A stretch of DNA of 62,369 nt from the NCBI RefSeq assembly GCF_009735685.1, contig NZ_WHPN01000035.1, positions 1-62,369 of the forward strand, written 5' to 3'. The DNA comes from Streptomyces lycii. GTDB taxonomy: Bacteria; Actinomycetota; Actinomycetes; Streptomycetales; Streptomycetaceae. Below the pieces are notes generated by a model that saw nothing but the letters and a program-made list of their open reading frames with translations, was not told the origin of the DNA and searched no databases. Shown here one piece after another: positions 1 through 8,221 of this stretch (within the stretch, counting starts at the first letter, position 1; every line of letters begins with the position of its first letter). The position numbers and the translations under genes are program-made.

Positions 1-67
1 GCCGGCGGCCTACCGCCCGCCCCCGGTGCCGCGCGACGAACTCCCCCTTTCCGAAAAGGACTTTCTC

Positions 68-496
68 ATGCCGATTCAGCCCATAGACGTCAAGTACACC
101 GCGGTGGCCACCGCCGAGGGCGGCCGGGACGGCCGGGTCGCCACCGACGACGGCCGGCTGGACGTCGTCGTCAACCCGCCGAAGGAGCTGGGCGGCAGCG
201 GCTCCGGGACCAACCCCGAGCAGCTGTTCGCGGCCGGCTTCAGCGCCTGCTTCCAGAGCGCCCTGGGCGTCGTCGCCCGCCGGCAGAAGGTGGACATCAC
301 CGGCTCCCGGGTGACCGCCAGGGTCGGCATCGGCGGCAATGGCTCGGGCGGCTTCGGCCTGGAGGTGGAGCTGGCCGTGTCCATACCCGGCACCGACGAG
401 GCGACCGCGAAGCAGCTGGCCGAGGCGGCGCACGAGGTGTGCCCGTATTCCAACGCCACGCGCGGCAACATCAAGGTGGGCCTCTCCGTCGCCTGA
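68..496 (+). CDS. ohr: Organic hydroperoxide resistance protein (Ohr/OsmC family)
   Basis: This 142-residue protein is a thiol peroxidase of the Ohr branch of the OsmC family, which reduces organic hydroperoxides in the cytoplasm. The two redox cysteines are visible at residue 61 (FSACFQSAL) and residue 125 (EVCPYSNATRGN), the positions and contexts expected for Ohr. The length is normal for the family. The reading frame is open from an upstream GTG at 26, but the ATG at 68 follows an AAAAGGA ribosome binding site by seven bases, so I use it. Ohr genes are often controlled by a MarR-type OhrR; none is visible here, although the left flank is cut off. Confidence 0.95.
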   Translation: MPIQPIDVKYTAVATAEGGRDGRVATDDGRLDVVVNPPKELGGSGSGTNPEQLFAAGFSACFQSALGVVARRQKVDITGSRVTARVGIGGNGSGGFGLEVELAVSIPGTDEATAKQLAEAAHEVCPYSNATRGNIKVGLSVA

Positions 497-562
497 CCCC
501 GCCGCCTGCCCGCGCGTCCGCCCCGGGCCCGGTGGTCCGGGGCGGGCCGCTAGGGTGAGCGC

Positions 563-1561
563 ATGCGTGATCTCGGGACCGGCTTCGGTTATCTGATCAA
601 GGGTCAGCGCTGGGTCGGCCGGCACGGGAAGGGGCTCGGTCTCGGGCTGCTGCCCGCGCTGATCGCCCTCGTGCTGTACGCCGCGGCGCTGGTCGCCCTC
701 GGCTTCTGGGCGGGCGACATCACCGCCTGGGCGACCCCGTTCGCCGACGGCTGGGAGTCGCCCTGGCAGGGCCTCTTCCGGAGCTTCCTCGCCGTCCTGC
801 TGTTCGTCGGCGGCCTGCTCTTCGCCGTGGTCAGCTTCACCGCCGTCACCCTGCTGATCGGCCAGCCGTTCTACGAGTCGCTGGCCGAGAGGGTCGACGA
901 GTCGGAGGGCGGTGCCCCCGCCGCGCCCGATCTTCCGCTGTGGCGGGAGCTGCTCATCTCGGCACGGGACAGCCTGCGGGTGCTGTTCTGGGTCGCCCTG
1001 TTCGGCATCGCGCTCTTCGTGCTCGGCTTCATCCCGTTCATCGGCCAGACCCTCGTCCCGGCCGTCGGCTTCTGCGTCTCGGGGTTCTTCCTCGCGGCCG
1101 AGCTGACCGCCGTCGCGCTACAGCGCCGCGGCGTGCCGCTCAAGGAGCGGCTGCGGCTGCTGCGCGGCCGGATGTCGCTCAGCCTCGGCTTCGGTGTGCC
1201 GTTGGCCCTCGCCTTTCTGGTTCCCTTCGTCGCCGTCTTCCTGATGCCGGGTGCGGTCGCCGGCGCGACCCTGCTGGCCCGCGACGTCCTGCCGCCCGGC
1301 CCCGGCCCGGCTTCGTATCCTGGCGCCAACTCGAATCCCGACCCGGCCTCGAATCCCGGCCCGGCGCCGGGCCCCGGGGCGCCGCAGACGGGGCCGCGGC
1401 ACCCGCAGGCAACGTGGCAGCCGCCGCACGGGGCACCCCGAGGCCCGCATGCGCCTCCGCACGCGCAGTCCCCGCAGCCCCCGCAGCCTCCGTACGCGCA
1501 GCCCCCGCAGGGGCAGCCGCCGCGGCCCGGGACTTGGCCTCCGCCGAAGCCCCGCGGCTGA
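563..1561 (+). CDS. EI24-domain integral membrane protein with proline-rich tail
   Basis: A 332-residue membrane protein resembling the EI24/CysZ-like family. About four hydrophobic stretches can be seen, near residues 25-50, 75-100, 140-175 and 205-235, with the family-typical IGQPFYESLAERV segment after the second. From about residue 240 the protein becomes a Pro/Gly/Ala/Gln-rich tail of roughly 90 residues that looks disordered and probably cytoplasmic. CysZ proteins in other bacteria import sulfate, but actinobacterial EI24 proteins are largely uncharacterised and no sulfur genes lie nearby, so I do not assign a substrate. It stands alone between ohr and a strong hairpin terminator. Confidence 0.85.
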   Translation: MRDLGTGFGYLIKGQRWVGRHGKGLGLGLLPALIALVLYAAALVALGFWAGDITAWATPFADGWESPWQGLFRSFLAVLLFVGGLLFAVVSFTAVTLLIGQPFYESLAERVDESEGGAPAAPDLPLWRELLISARDSLRVLFWVALFGIALFVLGFIPFIGQTLVPAVGFCVSGFFLAAELTAVALQRRGVPLKERLRLLRGRMSLSLGFGVPLALAFLVPFVAVFLMPGAVAGATLLARDVLPPGPGPASYPGANSNPDPASNPGPAPGPGAPQTGPRHPQATWQPPHGAPRGPHAPPHAQSPQPPQPPYAQPPQGQPPRPGTWPPPKPRG

Positions 1562-1606
1562 CCCCGCACGGTCCTCACCCGCCCGCTTCGGGGCCTCGCC
1601 GAACGG

Positions 1607-1660
1607 CGCGACGACGTGGGCCGCACCCCGTAACTCCGGGGTGCGGCCCACGTCGTCGCG
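1607..1660. terminator. Perfect 24-bp hairpin terminator
   Basis: A 24-base arm (1607-1630) pairs perfectly with 1637-1660 around the loop TAACTC. Pairing resumes outside a short bulge (CGAA at 1600 with TTCG at 1661). It sits 46 bases after the EI24 gene and about 50 bases before the arabinan promoter. There is no clean U-tract, as is usual in Streptomyces. Confidence 0.85.
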
Positions 1661-1711
1661 TTCGCTTCGGCGTTTTCTTTCGGCGTTCTTGCTCGAAGCG
1701 TGTGCGAAGCG

Positions 1712-1780
1712 TTGACGCGGCATTCGTTCGAATCTATCTTGCCGTTCGAAGTTACGAGCAGCATTCGAAATGTCGAACGT
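1712..1780 (+). promoter_or_regulatory. Arabinan operon promoter with overlapping TTCGAA-type operators
   Basis: TTGACG (1712-1717) and TATCTT (1735-1740) are 17 bp apart, a good housekeeping-type promoter with start near 1747. GTTCGAA occurs at 1726-1732 inside the spacer and again at 1744-1750 over the start. TTCGAAATGTCGAACGT lies at 1764-1780 just downstream. The downstream element matches one at 38871-38885 in front of the monosaccharide operon. Position and spacing suggest repression by a dimeric sugar-responsive regulator; which family is unknown. Confidence 0.7.
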
Positions 1781-1843
1781 GGAACCACTCTGATCGAGCA
1801 CACGCGTCCTGTGAGTCGACAGGACCTGTAGGGATGAGCCGCC

Positions 1844-3178
1844 ATGCAGCAACCTTCTCCGAGCCGCAGAAGCGTGCTCGCCGGACTCGGCGCCCTCGCG
1901 GCCGCGGGTACCCTCGGCACCGCCGCCTCCGGCTGTGCCGCCCCTGCCGCAGGCGCCGGGCGCACCCGGCTGCGCTACTGGCACCTCTTCGGAGGCGGTG
2001 ACGGCGTCAACATGCAGTCGATGCTGGACGCCTACAGCGCCGCCCACCCGGACATCGCGCTGGACGCCGTCACCCTCCAGTGGGGCGCCCCGTACTACAC
2101 CAAGCTCGGCATGGCGGGCGCCGGCGGCCGGGCCCCCGAGGTCGCGGCCCTGCACCTGGCCCGGCTGCCCGGGTTCGCGCCCGGGCGGCTGCTCGACCCG
2201 TTCGACGTCGACCTGCTGGCCGACGCGGGCGTACGGCCGGAGCACTTCCCGGAGGAGATCTGGCGGCGCGGGGCCGTGGACGGCGAGCAGTACGCCGTCC
2301 CGCTCGACACCCACCCGATGGTGCTGTACTTCAACACCGAGATCTGCGCGAAGGCAGGGCTCCTGGAGAACGGCAAGAAGCTCAAGCCGGCCGGGTCCGC
2401 CCAGGAGTTCACCGACGTGCTGCGGGCGGTGAAGAAGACCACCGGTCAGCCCCCCATCGCCTTCGAGTCCACCGGCGCCGACACGATCGGCCCCTGGCGG
2501 CTGTTCTCCACCTTCTACTCGCAGACCGGCGGCACGATCCTCAGCCCCGACGCCACCCGCATCACCATCGACGACACCAAGGCGCTGCGGGTCCTGGACT
2601 GGCTGAAATCCCTCATGGACGACGGCCTGGCCGTCCGCAATCTCGACTACAACGGCGGCGTCAGCACCTTCAACCTCGGCAAGACGGCGTTCCTGCTGAA
2701 CGGCGAGTGGGAGGTCAGCTCCTTCCTCACCACCGAGCTGCCGTTCTCGATGACCCGGATACCGGCCCTGTTCGGCAGCGCGAGCACCCAGGCCGACTGC
2801 CACTCCTTCGTCCTGCCGCACCAGGCGGGCCGCGGCGGCGCGTCCAACGAGGCCGCTCACCGTTTCGTCGCCTGGATGCTCCAGCACACCGTCGAGTGGG
2901 CGAAGGGCGGCCACGTCCCCGCCTATCTGCCCACCCTGGAGAAGCCCGCGTACCTGGAGCTGAAACCGCAGTCGGAGTACCGCTCCGTCGTCGACGACGT
3001 CGCCCTGGACCCGCCCGCCTGGTTCGCCGGCTCCGCCTCCAGCATGTGGCTCGAACTGGGCGCCGTCTTCTCCGGAGTCCTCACCGGCTCCCGCACCCCG
3101 CGCGGCGCCCTCGCCGAGGCCAAGGACCGGCTGCAGCGGCTCCTCGACACCCCTGACCCCTTCGGAGGTGTGGCATGA
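1844..3178 (+). CDS. Tat-type lipoprotein, sugar ABC importer substrate-binding protein (probable arabino-oligosaccharides)
   Basis: A 444-residue extracellular solute-binding protein of the carbohydrate (CUT1) type. The N-terminus has a twin-arginine motif (SRRSVLAGLG) followed by a lipobox ending TAASGC, so it is probably a Tat-exported lipoprotein anchored outside the membrane. It is the first gene of the operon and overlaps the next permease by four bases (ATGA). Its partners are two permeases, a secreted arabinanase and an intracellular arabinofuranosidase, which makes arabino-oligosaccharides the likely ligand. That is inferred from context, not from binding residues. No ATPase gene follows; in streptomycetes such importers usually share the MsiK ATPase. 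The start follows a weak ribosome site (TAGGGATGAG). Confidence 0.9.
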   Translation: MQQPSPSRRSVLAGLGALAAAGTLGTAASGCAAPAAGAGRTRLRYWHLFGGGDGVNMQSMLDAYSAAHPDIALDAVTLQWGAPYYTKLGMAGAGGRAPEVAALHLARLPGFAPGRLLDPFDVDLLADAGVRPEHFPEEIWRRGAVDGEQYAVPLDTHPMVLYFNTEICAKAGLLENGKKLKPAGSAQEFTDVLRAVKKTTGQPPIAFESTGADTIGPWRLFSTFYSQTGGTILSPDATRITIDDTKALRVLDWLKSLMDDGLAVRNLDYNGGVSTFNLGKTAFLLNGEWEVSSFLTTELPFSMTRIPALFGSASTQADCHSFVLPHQAGRGGASNEAAHRFVAWMLQHTVEWAKGGHVPAYLPTLEKPAYLELKPQSEYRSVVDDVALDPPAWFAGSASSMWLELGAVFSGVLTGSRTPRGALAEAKDRLQRLLDTPDPFGGVA

Positions 3179-4149
3179 CACCCCCTGCGACGACGACAGC
3201 CGCCACACCACCCGCCGCCCCGGCCGCCGAGGCGAGGACGCAGTCCGGCGACGGCATCAGGACCGTACGCCACAAGTGGACCGAGCACGGCCTGCTCTTC
3301 ACCGCGCCCTTCCTGCTGATCTACGCCCTGTTCCTGATCTGGCCGCTGCTCTACGGCGTGAAGCTGAGCCTCGGCGACGACAACATCGCCGGCACCGAGG
3401 CGCAGTTCATCGGCCTCGACAACTACGCCGAGGCACTGACCGACCCGAACGTCTGGTCCTCGCTGTGGAACACGGTCTGGTTCACCGTGCTGTCCACCGT
3501 CCCGCTCGTCCTCACCGGCCTCGTCATGGCGCTGCTCGCGCACCATCTGCGGGTCGCCGAGTGGCTGTGGCGGCTCTCCTGGTTCGCGCCGTTCCTGCTG
3601 CCGTCCGGTGTCGTCGGCATGCTGTGGATGTGGATGATCTACCCGTCGGGCTTCGGTCTCGCCGACCAGATGCTGGCCGCGGTCGGTCTGGAACCGGGCA
3701 TCGGCTGGCTCACCGACGAGCGCTACGCGATGCTGTCCGTCGTCCTCACCACCGTGTGGTGGACCGTCGGCTTCAACTTCCTGCTCTACCTGGCCGGTCT
3801 CCAGGCCATCCCGCAGCACCTCTACGAGGCCGCCGAGATCGACGGCGCCGGGCCCTGGCACCGGCTGTGGCACATCACCCTGCCGATGCTGCGCCGCACC
3901 ACCGGAGTCGTGGTCGTCCTCCAACTGCTCGCCTCGCTGAAGATCTTCGACCAGATCTACATCATGACCGGCGGCGGCCCCGACGACTCGACCCGTCCGA
4001 TCCTCCAGTACGTCTACCAGTCGGGCTTCACCGGCTACCGGATCGGCTACGCGTCCGCCGTCTCCTACATCTTCTTCGCCCTGATCGTCGTCGTCTCCCT
4101 GGTCCAGCTGCGGCTGTCCCGGCGCGCGAGTGAGGAGAAAGCCCAGTGA
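3175..4149 (+). CDS. Sugar ABC transporter permease, MalF type
   Basis: A 324-residue inner-membrane permease with about six hydrophobic segments after a 35-residue Ala/Thr/Pro-rich cytoplasmic leader. The EAA loop that docks the ATPase is clear near residues 218-240 (YEAAEIDGAGPWHRLWHI). It starts at an ATG overlapping the stop of the binding-protein gene and its own stop overlaps the GTG of the second permease, so the three are translationally coupled. By membership of the operon it should carry arabinan breakdown products inward. Confidence 0.93.
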   Translation: MTPPATTTAATPPAAPAAEARTQSGDGIRTVRHKWTEHGLLFTAPFLLIYALFLIWPLLYGVKLSLGDDNIAGTEAQFIGLDNYAEALTDPNVWSSLWNTVWFTVLSTVPLVLTGLVMALLAHHLRVAEWLWRLSWFAPFLLPSGVVGMLWMWMIYPSGFGLADQMLAAVGLEPGIGWLTDERYAMLSVVLTTVWWTVGFNFLLYLAGLQAIPQHLYEAAEIDGAGPWHRLWHITLPMLRRTTGVVVVLQLLASLKIFDQIYIMTGGGPDDSTRPILQYVYQSGFTGYRIGYASAVSYIFFALIVVVSLVQLRLSRRASEEKAQ

Positions 4150-5054
4150 GCGCCACCGCTACCGCGCCCCCGGCCGCGACACCGGACGGCGCCGCCGAGG
4201 CCGCCGCCAAGCCGGGGAGCGGCCGCAGGCCGCGCTGGACCGGCGGCCGGATCGCGATGCTCGTCGCGGCCCTCGTCCTCGTCGTCGCCTGGCTGCTGCC
4301 GCTCGCCTGGGCCGTCGCCACCTCGCTCAAGCCGGAGAGCGAGACGACGAAGACCCCGCTGGAGTGGATCGGCTCCACGATCACCTTCGACGCGTACTCC
4401 TCGGTCTGGGAGTCCGGCGACCTCACCCGCTGGATGTTCAACACCTTCTTCGTCGCGGGGATGACGACCCTGCTGACGGTGGCCTTCAGCGCCATGGCGG
4501 CGTACGGCTTCGCCCGCACCGAGTTCCGCGGCCGCAAGGTGCTCTACGGGCTCGTGCTCGCCGGGATCATGGTGCCGCCGCAGGTGCTGATCGCCCCGCT
4601 GTTCGCCGAGATGGTGCAGCTGCGGCTCGTCGACACCTACTGGGGTGTGATCCTGCCCCAGGTCGCGGTGCCCGCCATGGTGTTCATCCTGGTGAAGTTC
4701 TTCGACGGCGTGCCGCGCGAGCTGGAGGAGGCCGCCTTCTGCGACGGCGCGGGGCGCTGGCGGGTGTTCCTGCAGATCGTGCTGCCGCTGTCGCGGCCGG
4801 TGCTCGCCGCCGTGGCGATCTTCACGTTCATCTCCACCTGGAACAACTTCCTCTGGCCGTTCCTGGTGACCACGGACCCGGCGAACATGACGCTGCCCGT
4901 CGGCCTCGTCAACGTCCAGTCCACCTACGGGGTGCGCTACGCCCAGGTGATGGCCTCCCTCGTCATCGCCGGGCTGCCGCTGCTCGTCGTCTTCGCGCTC
5001 TTCCAGCGCCAGATCGTCCGCGGCGTCGCCCACACCGGCCTGGCCGGCCAGTGA
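4146..5054 (+). CDS. Sugar ABC transporter permease, MalG type
   Basis: A 302-residue permease that pairs with the preceding MalF-type protein. It has a roughly 35-residue polar leader, about six transmembrane segments and the EAA motif LEEAAFCDGAGRWRVFLQI near residue 195. The GTG start overlaps the preceding TGA. An arabinanase gene follows after 46 bases in the same direction, so it is probably on the same transcript. The ATPase must be supplied in trans, as noted for the binding protein. Confidence 0.93.
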   Translation: MSATATAPPAATPDGAAEAAAKPGSGRRPRWTGGRIAMLVAALVLVVAWLLPLAWAVATSLKPESETTKTPLEWIGSTITFDAYSSVWESGDLTRWMFNTFFVAGMTTLLTVAFSAMAAYGFARTEFRGRKVLYGLVLAGIMVPPQVLIAPLFAEMVQLRLVDTYWGVILPQVAVPAMVFILVKFFDGVPRELEEAAFCDGAGRWRVFLQIVLPLSRPVLAAVAIFTFISTWNNFLWPFLVTTDPANMTLPVGLVNVQSTYGVRYAQVMASLVIAGLPLLVVFALFQRQIVRGVAHTGLAGQ

Positions 5055-5100
5055 CCCCGCCCGCCCGGTCCGTGCCCCCGACGAAAGGCGTCCACCCCCG

Positions 5101-6117
5101 ATGAGCCGCTCCACCCGCACCGGGCCCGGCACCGGTCCGCGTCACCGGCTGCGCCGCCGCGCCGCGCTGCCGGCCCTCCCCGCGGCCCTGCTGCTGGCGC
5201 TGGCCCCGCCGTCCAGCGCGTCCGCCGCGTATCCGGACCCCGGCCGGGTCACCGGCGACGTGGTCGTGCACGACCCGAGCATGGTCAGGACGGAGGACGG
5301 CCGGTACGTCCTCTACTCCACCCACGGCGGTCTGGAGGCCCGCGTCTCCACCGACCGCACCCACTTCACCCGGGCCGGCTCGGCCTTCACCGACCTGCCG
5401 GACTGGTGGTCCGACTACTCCGCGGAACGCGATCCCTGGGCGCCGGACATCTCGTACCACAAGGGCGTCTACTGGATGTACTACGCGGTCTCCAGTTTCG
5501 GCTCCAACCACTCCGCGATCGGACTGGCCAAGAGCCCCACCGGCCTGCCCGGCAGCTGGAGCGACCGCGGCATCGTCTACCGCACCGGCACCGGCGACGA
5601 CCACAACGCCATCGACCCCAGTCTCTTCGTCGACAGGGACGGGACGTGGTGGCTGAGCTTCGGCTCGTACTGGACCGGGATCAAGATGGTCCGGCTCGAC
5701 CCGGCCACCGGCAGCCTGCACCGCGACCGGACCGTGCACAGCCTCGCCACCCGCCCCGACGAGCCGTACGCCGTCGAGGCCCCGCAGATCGTCAAGCGCG
5801 GCAACTACTACTACCTGTTCGTCTCGCACGACCGCTGCTGCGCGGGCACCGACAGCACCTACAAGATCAAGGTGGGCCGCTCCACCAGCCCCACCGGCCC
5901 GTACACCGACCGCGACGGCGTCCCGATGCCGGACGGCGGCGGCACGACCGTCCTGGCGACCCACGGCCGGTTCATCGGACCCGGCGGCCAGTCCGTCCTG
6001 AAGGACAGCGACGGCCACGTGCTCGTCCACCACTACTACGACGGCGCGGACGACGGCACCCCGAAGCTCGGCATCAACCTGCTGAGCTGGGGCGGCGGCT
6101 GGCCCACCGCCCGTTGA
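5101..6117 (+). CDS. Secreted GH43 endo-1,5-alpha-L-arabinanase
   Basis: A 338-residue protein with an N-terminal signal peptide (basic start, hydrophobic ALPAALLLALAPP, small residues before AYPDPG) and a single GH43 five-bladed propeller. The catalytic triad of the family is recognisable: Asp58 in VVHDPSM as general base, Asp172 in AIDPSLF as pKa modulator and Glu226 in AVEAPQI as general acid. DDHNAIDP and VSHDRCC are typical of endo-arabinanases. It should cut arabinan outside the cell and release oligosaccharides for the adjacent importer. It lies 46 bases after the second permease with AAAGG upstream of the ATG and ends in a strong terminator. Confidence 0.92.
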   Translation: MSRSTRTGPGTGPRHRLRRRAALPALPAALLLALAPPSSASAAYPDPGRVTGDVVVHDPSMVRTEDGRYVLYSTHGGLEARVSTDRTHFTRAGSAFTDLPDWWSDYSAERDPWAPDISYHKGVYWMYYAVSSFGSNHSAIGLAKSPTGLPGSWSDRGIVYRTGTGDDHNAIDPSLFVDRDGTWWLSFGSYWTGIKMVRLDPATGSLHRDRTVHSLATRPDEPYAVEAPQIVKRGNYYYLFVSHDRCCAGTDSTYKIKVGRSTSPTGPYTDRDGVPMPDGGGTTVLATHGRFIGPGGQSVLKDSDGHVLVHHYYDGADDGTPKLGINLLSWGGGWPTAR

Positions 6118-6119
6118 AC

Positions 6120-6169
6120 CCCCGGAGGCGGTACCGGCGGGCCCCCACGCCCCCGTACCGCCTCCGGGG
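6120..6169 (+). terminator. Hairpin terminator after the arabinanase gene
   Basis: CCCCGGAGGCGGTAC at 6120-6134 pairs with GTACCGCCTCCGGGG at 6155-6169, a perfect 15-bp stem starting three bases after the arabinanase stop codon. It should end most transcripts of the importer/arabinanase operon, leaving the arabinofuranosidase gene under separate or read-through control. Confidence 0.8.
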
Positions 6170-6330
6170 CTGCCCGGCCCCGGAGCCGGCGGCGTCCCGG
6201 CACCCGGCCCGAGCCGTACCCGGCGGCACCGGACCTCCGCACCCGTCGGCACCGGCCCGGCGCCATCTGGCACCGACCCGGTCCGGTCCGCGATCCTCGG
6301 GACCGACCCGGCACCGACCCATCCGACCCC

Positions 6331-6442
6331 GATCACCAGTCCCCGGTCACCAGTCCCCGGTCACCAGTCCCCGGTCACCAGTCCCCGGTCACCAGTCCCC
6401 GATCATCAGTCCCCGGCCACCAGTCCCCGATCACCAGTCCCC
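6331..6442. repeat. Eight 14-bp tandem repeats (GRTCACCAGTCCCC)
   Basis: Eight head-to-tail 14-bp units with consensus GRTCACCAGTCCCC fill 6331-6442. Units 2-5 are identical and the rest differ at one to three positions, mainly GATC/GGTC/GGCC at the left end. They lie in the 388-base gap before the arabinofuranosidase, ending about 60 bases before its ATG. The rest of the gap (6170-6330) shows only GC-rich sequence and no gene. No spacers are present, so this is not CRISPR. Confidence 0.9.
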
Positions 6443-6505
6443 GGCCACCGGCCCGACACCGACCGACCCGGTCCCGAACCCCGGCACCAGACCCGAAAGG
6501 CACCC

Positions 6506-8011
6506 ATGTCCGACCGCACCGCCCGTTTCACGCTCGACCCGGCCTTCGCCGTCGGCGACGTCAACCCGCGTCTCTTCGGCTCCTTCGTCGAACACCTCGG
6601 ACGCTGCGTCTACACCGGCATCCACGAGCCCGGCCACCCCGCCGCCGACGAGGCGGGCCTGCGCACCGACGTGCTCGACCTGGTCCGCGAACTCGGTGTC
6701 ACCGCCATCCGCTACCCCGGCGGCAATTTCGTCTCGGGCTACAAGTGGGAGGACGGTACCGGACCCGCCGAGGAGCGCCCGCGCCGTCTCGATCTGGCCT
6801 GGCAGTCCATCGAGACCAACCGTTTCGGGCTCGCCGAGTACATCGACTTCGTCGCCAAGATCGGCGGCGAGCCCATGATGGCCGTCAACCTCGGCACCCG
6901 CGGCATCGCCGAGGCACTCGAACTCCAGGAGTACGCCAACCACCCCGGCGGGACCGAGCTGTCCGACCGCCGCATCGCGCACGGCGGCAAGGAGCCGTAC
7001 GGCATCAAGCTGTGGTGCCTGGGCAACGAGATGGACGGTCCCTGGCAGACCGGCCACAAGACCGCCGCCGAGTACGGCCGGCTGGCCGCGGAGACCGCCC
7101 GCGCCATGCGTCAGATCGACCCGGAGGCCGAACTCGTCGCCTGCGGCAGCTCCAGCCAGGCCATGCCCACCTTCGCCGAGTGGGAGGCGACGGTCCTCGC
7201 CGAGACGTACGACCTGGTCGACCACATCTCGCTGCACGCCTACTACGAGGAGAAGGACGGCGACCGGGACTCCTTCCTCGCCTCGGCCGTCGACATGGAG
7301 TCCTTCATCGAGAACGTGGTCGCCACCTGCGACCACATCGGGGCGCGGCTGAAGTCGAAGAAGAAGATCCAGCTGTCGTTCGACGAGTGGAACGTCTGGT
7401 ACCAGTCGCAGCTCGCGGAGCAGGAGCCCGGCAACTGGCAGGAGGCGCCGCGGCTGCTCGAGGACAACTACACCGTCACCGACGCCGTCGTGTTCGGCTC
7501 GCTGCTGATCGCCCTGCTGCGGCACGCCGACCGCGTCACCGTGGCCTGCCTCGCCCAGCTCGTCAACGTCATCGCCCCGATCATGACGGAGCCCGGCGGC
7601 CCGGCGTGGAAGCAGACCACCTTCTTCCCGTTCGCGCAGGCCTCGAAGTACGGCCGCGGCAAGGTCCTCCAGCTCAACGTCGGCGGCCCGACCCACGAGA
7701 CCGAGCGGTACGGCGAGGTGCCGCTGCTGCACGCCACCGCGGTCGCCGACGAGTCGACGGGCGCGATCACCGTCTTCGCCGTCAACCGCAGCCAGACCGA
7801 GCCGCTGCCGCTGGAGGCCGACCTGCGCGGCCTGGCCGTCACCCGGATCGCCGAGCACAGCGTCCTCGCCGACTCCGACCCGGAGGCCCGCAACACCCTC
7901 GCCGACCCGGAGCGGGTCACCCCGCACGCGGGCGAGGGCACCACGCTGGACGGCGGTGCCCTGCGCGCCACCCTGGAACCCATGTCCTGGAACGTCATCC
8001 GGCTCGCCTGA
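6506..8011 (+). CDS. abfA: Intracellular GH51 alpha-L-arabinofuranosidase
   Basis: A 501-residue (alpha/beta)8 retaining glycosidase that releases terminal arabinose from arabino-oligosaccharides. The acid/base Glu175 lies in CLGNEMDGPW and the nucleophile Glu294 in LSFDEWNVW, the same residue numbers known for the Geobacillus AbfA enzyme. The length is normal, and the C-terminal beta domain ends PMSWNVIRLA. There is no signal peptide, so it acts in the cytoplasm on imported oligomers and completes the pathway begun by the secreted arabinanase. Start ATG follows GAAAGG. It is separated from the importer operon by a terminator and a tandem repeat, so its transcription may be independent. Confidence 0.95.
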   Translation: MSDRTARFTLDPAFAVGDVNPRLFGSFVEHLGRCVYTGIHEPGHPAADEAGLRTDVLDLVRELGVTAIRYPGGNFVSGYKWEDGTGPAEERPRRLDLAWQSIETNRFGLAEYIDFVAKIGGEPMMAVNLGTRGIAEALELQEYANHPGGTELSDRRIAHGGKEPYGIKLWCLGNEMDGPWQTGHKTAAEYGRLAAETARAMRQIDPEAELVACGSSSQAMPTFAEWEATVLAETYDLVDHISLHAYYEEKDGDRDSFLASAVDMESFIENVVATCDHIGARLKSKKKIQLSFDEWNVWYQSQLAEQEPGNWQEAPRLLEDNYTVTDAVVFGSLLIALLRHADRVTVACLAQLVNVIAPIMTEPGGPAWKQTTFFPFAQASKYGRGKVLQLNVGGPTHETERYGEVPLLHATAVADESTGAITVFAVNRSQTEPLPLEADLRGLAVTRIAEHSVLADSDPEARNTLADPERVTPHAGEGTTLDGGALRATLEPMSWNVIRLA

Positions 8012-8221
8012 GCGGGACCACCGACCGGCGCCGTCCGTGCAATGCCCCGCCCGGGCGGCGCCGCCCGGCCCGGGCGCGGGCCCCGGCCACGGTCCGCGCC
8101 CGGGTGGCGGGACGGCCCCGGTGCGGTGTTGACATGTTCTGGACGGCGCTCCAGCCCGGCGGTCCGCGCGGATCGTGGCCCCACCGCCCCACGGCCGCCC
8201 ACCCCCCGCCTGGAGACCACC

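Noticed and set aside
6331..6442. Possible CRISPR array
   Set aside because: The units are directly adjacent with no spacers and no cas genes are present; the same applies to the arrays at 15695, 17037 and 41228.
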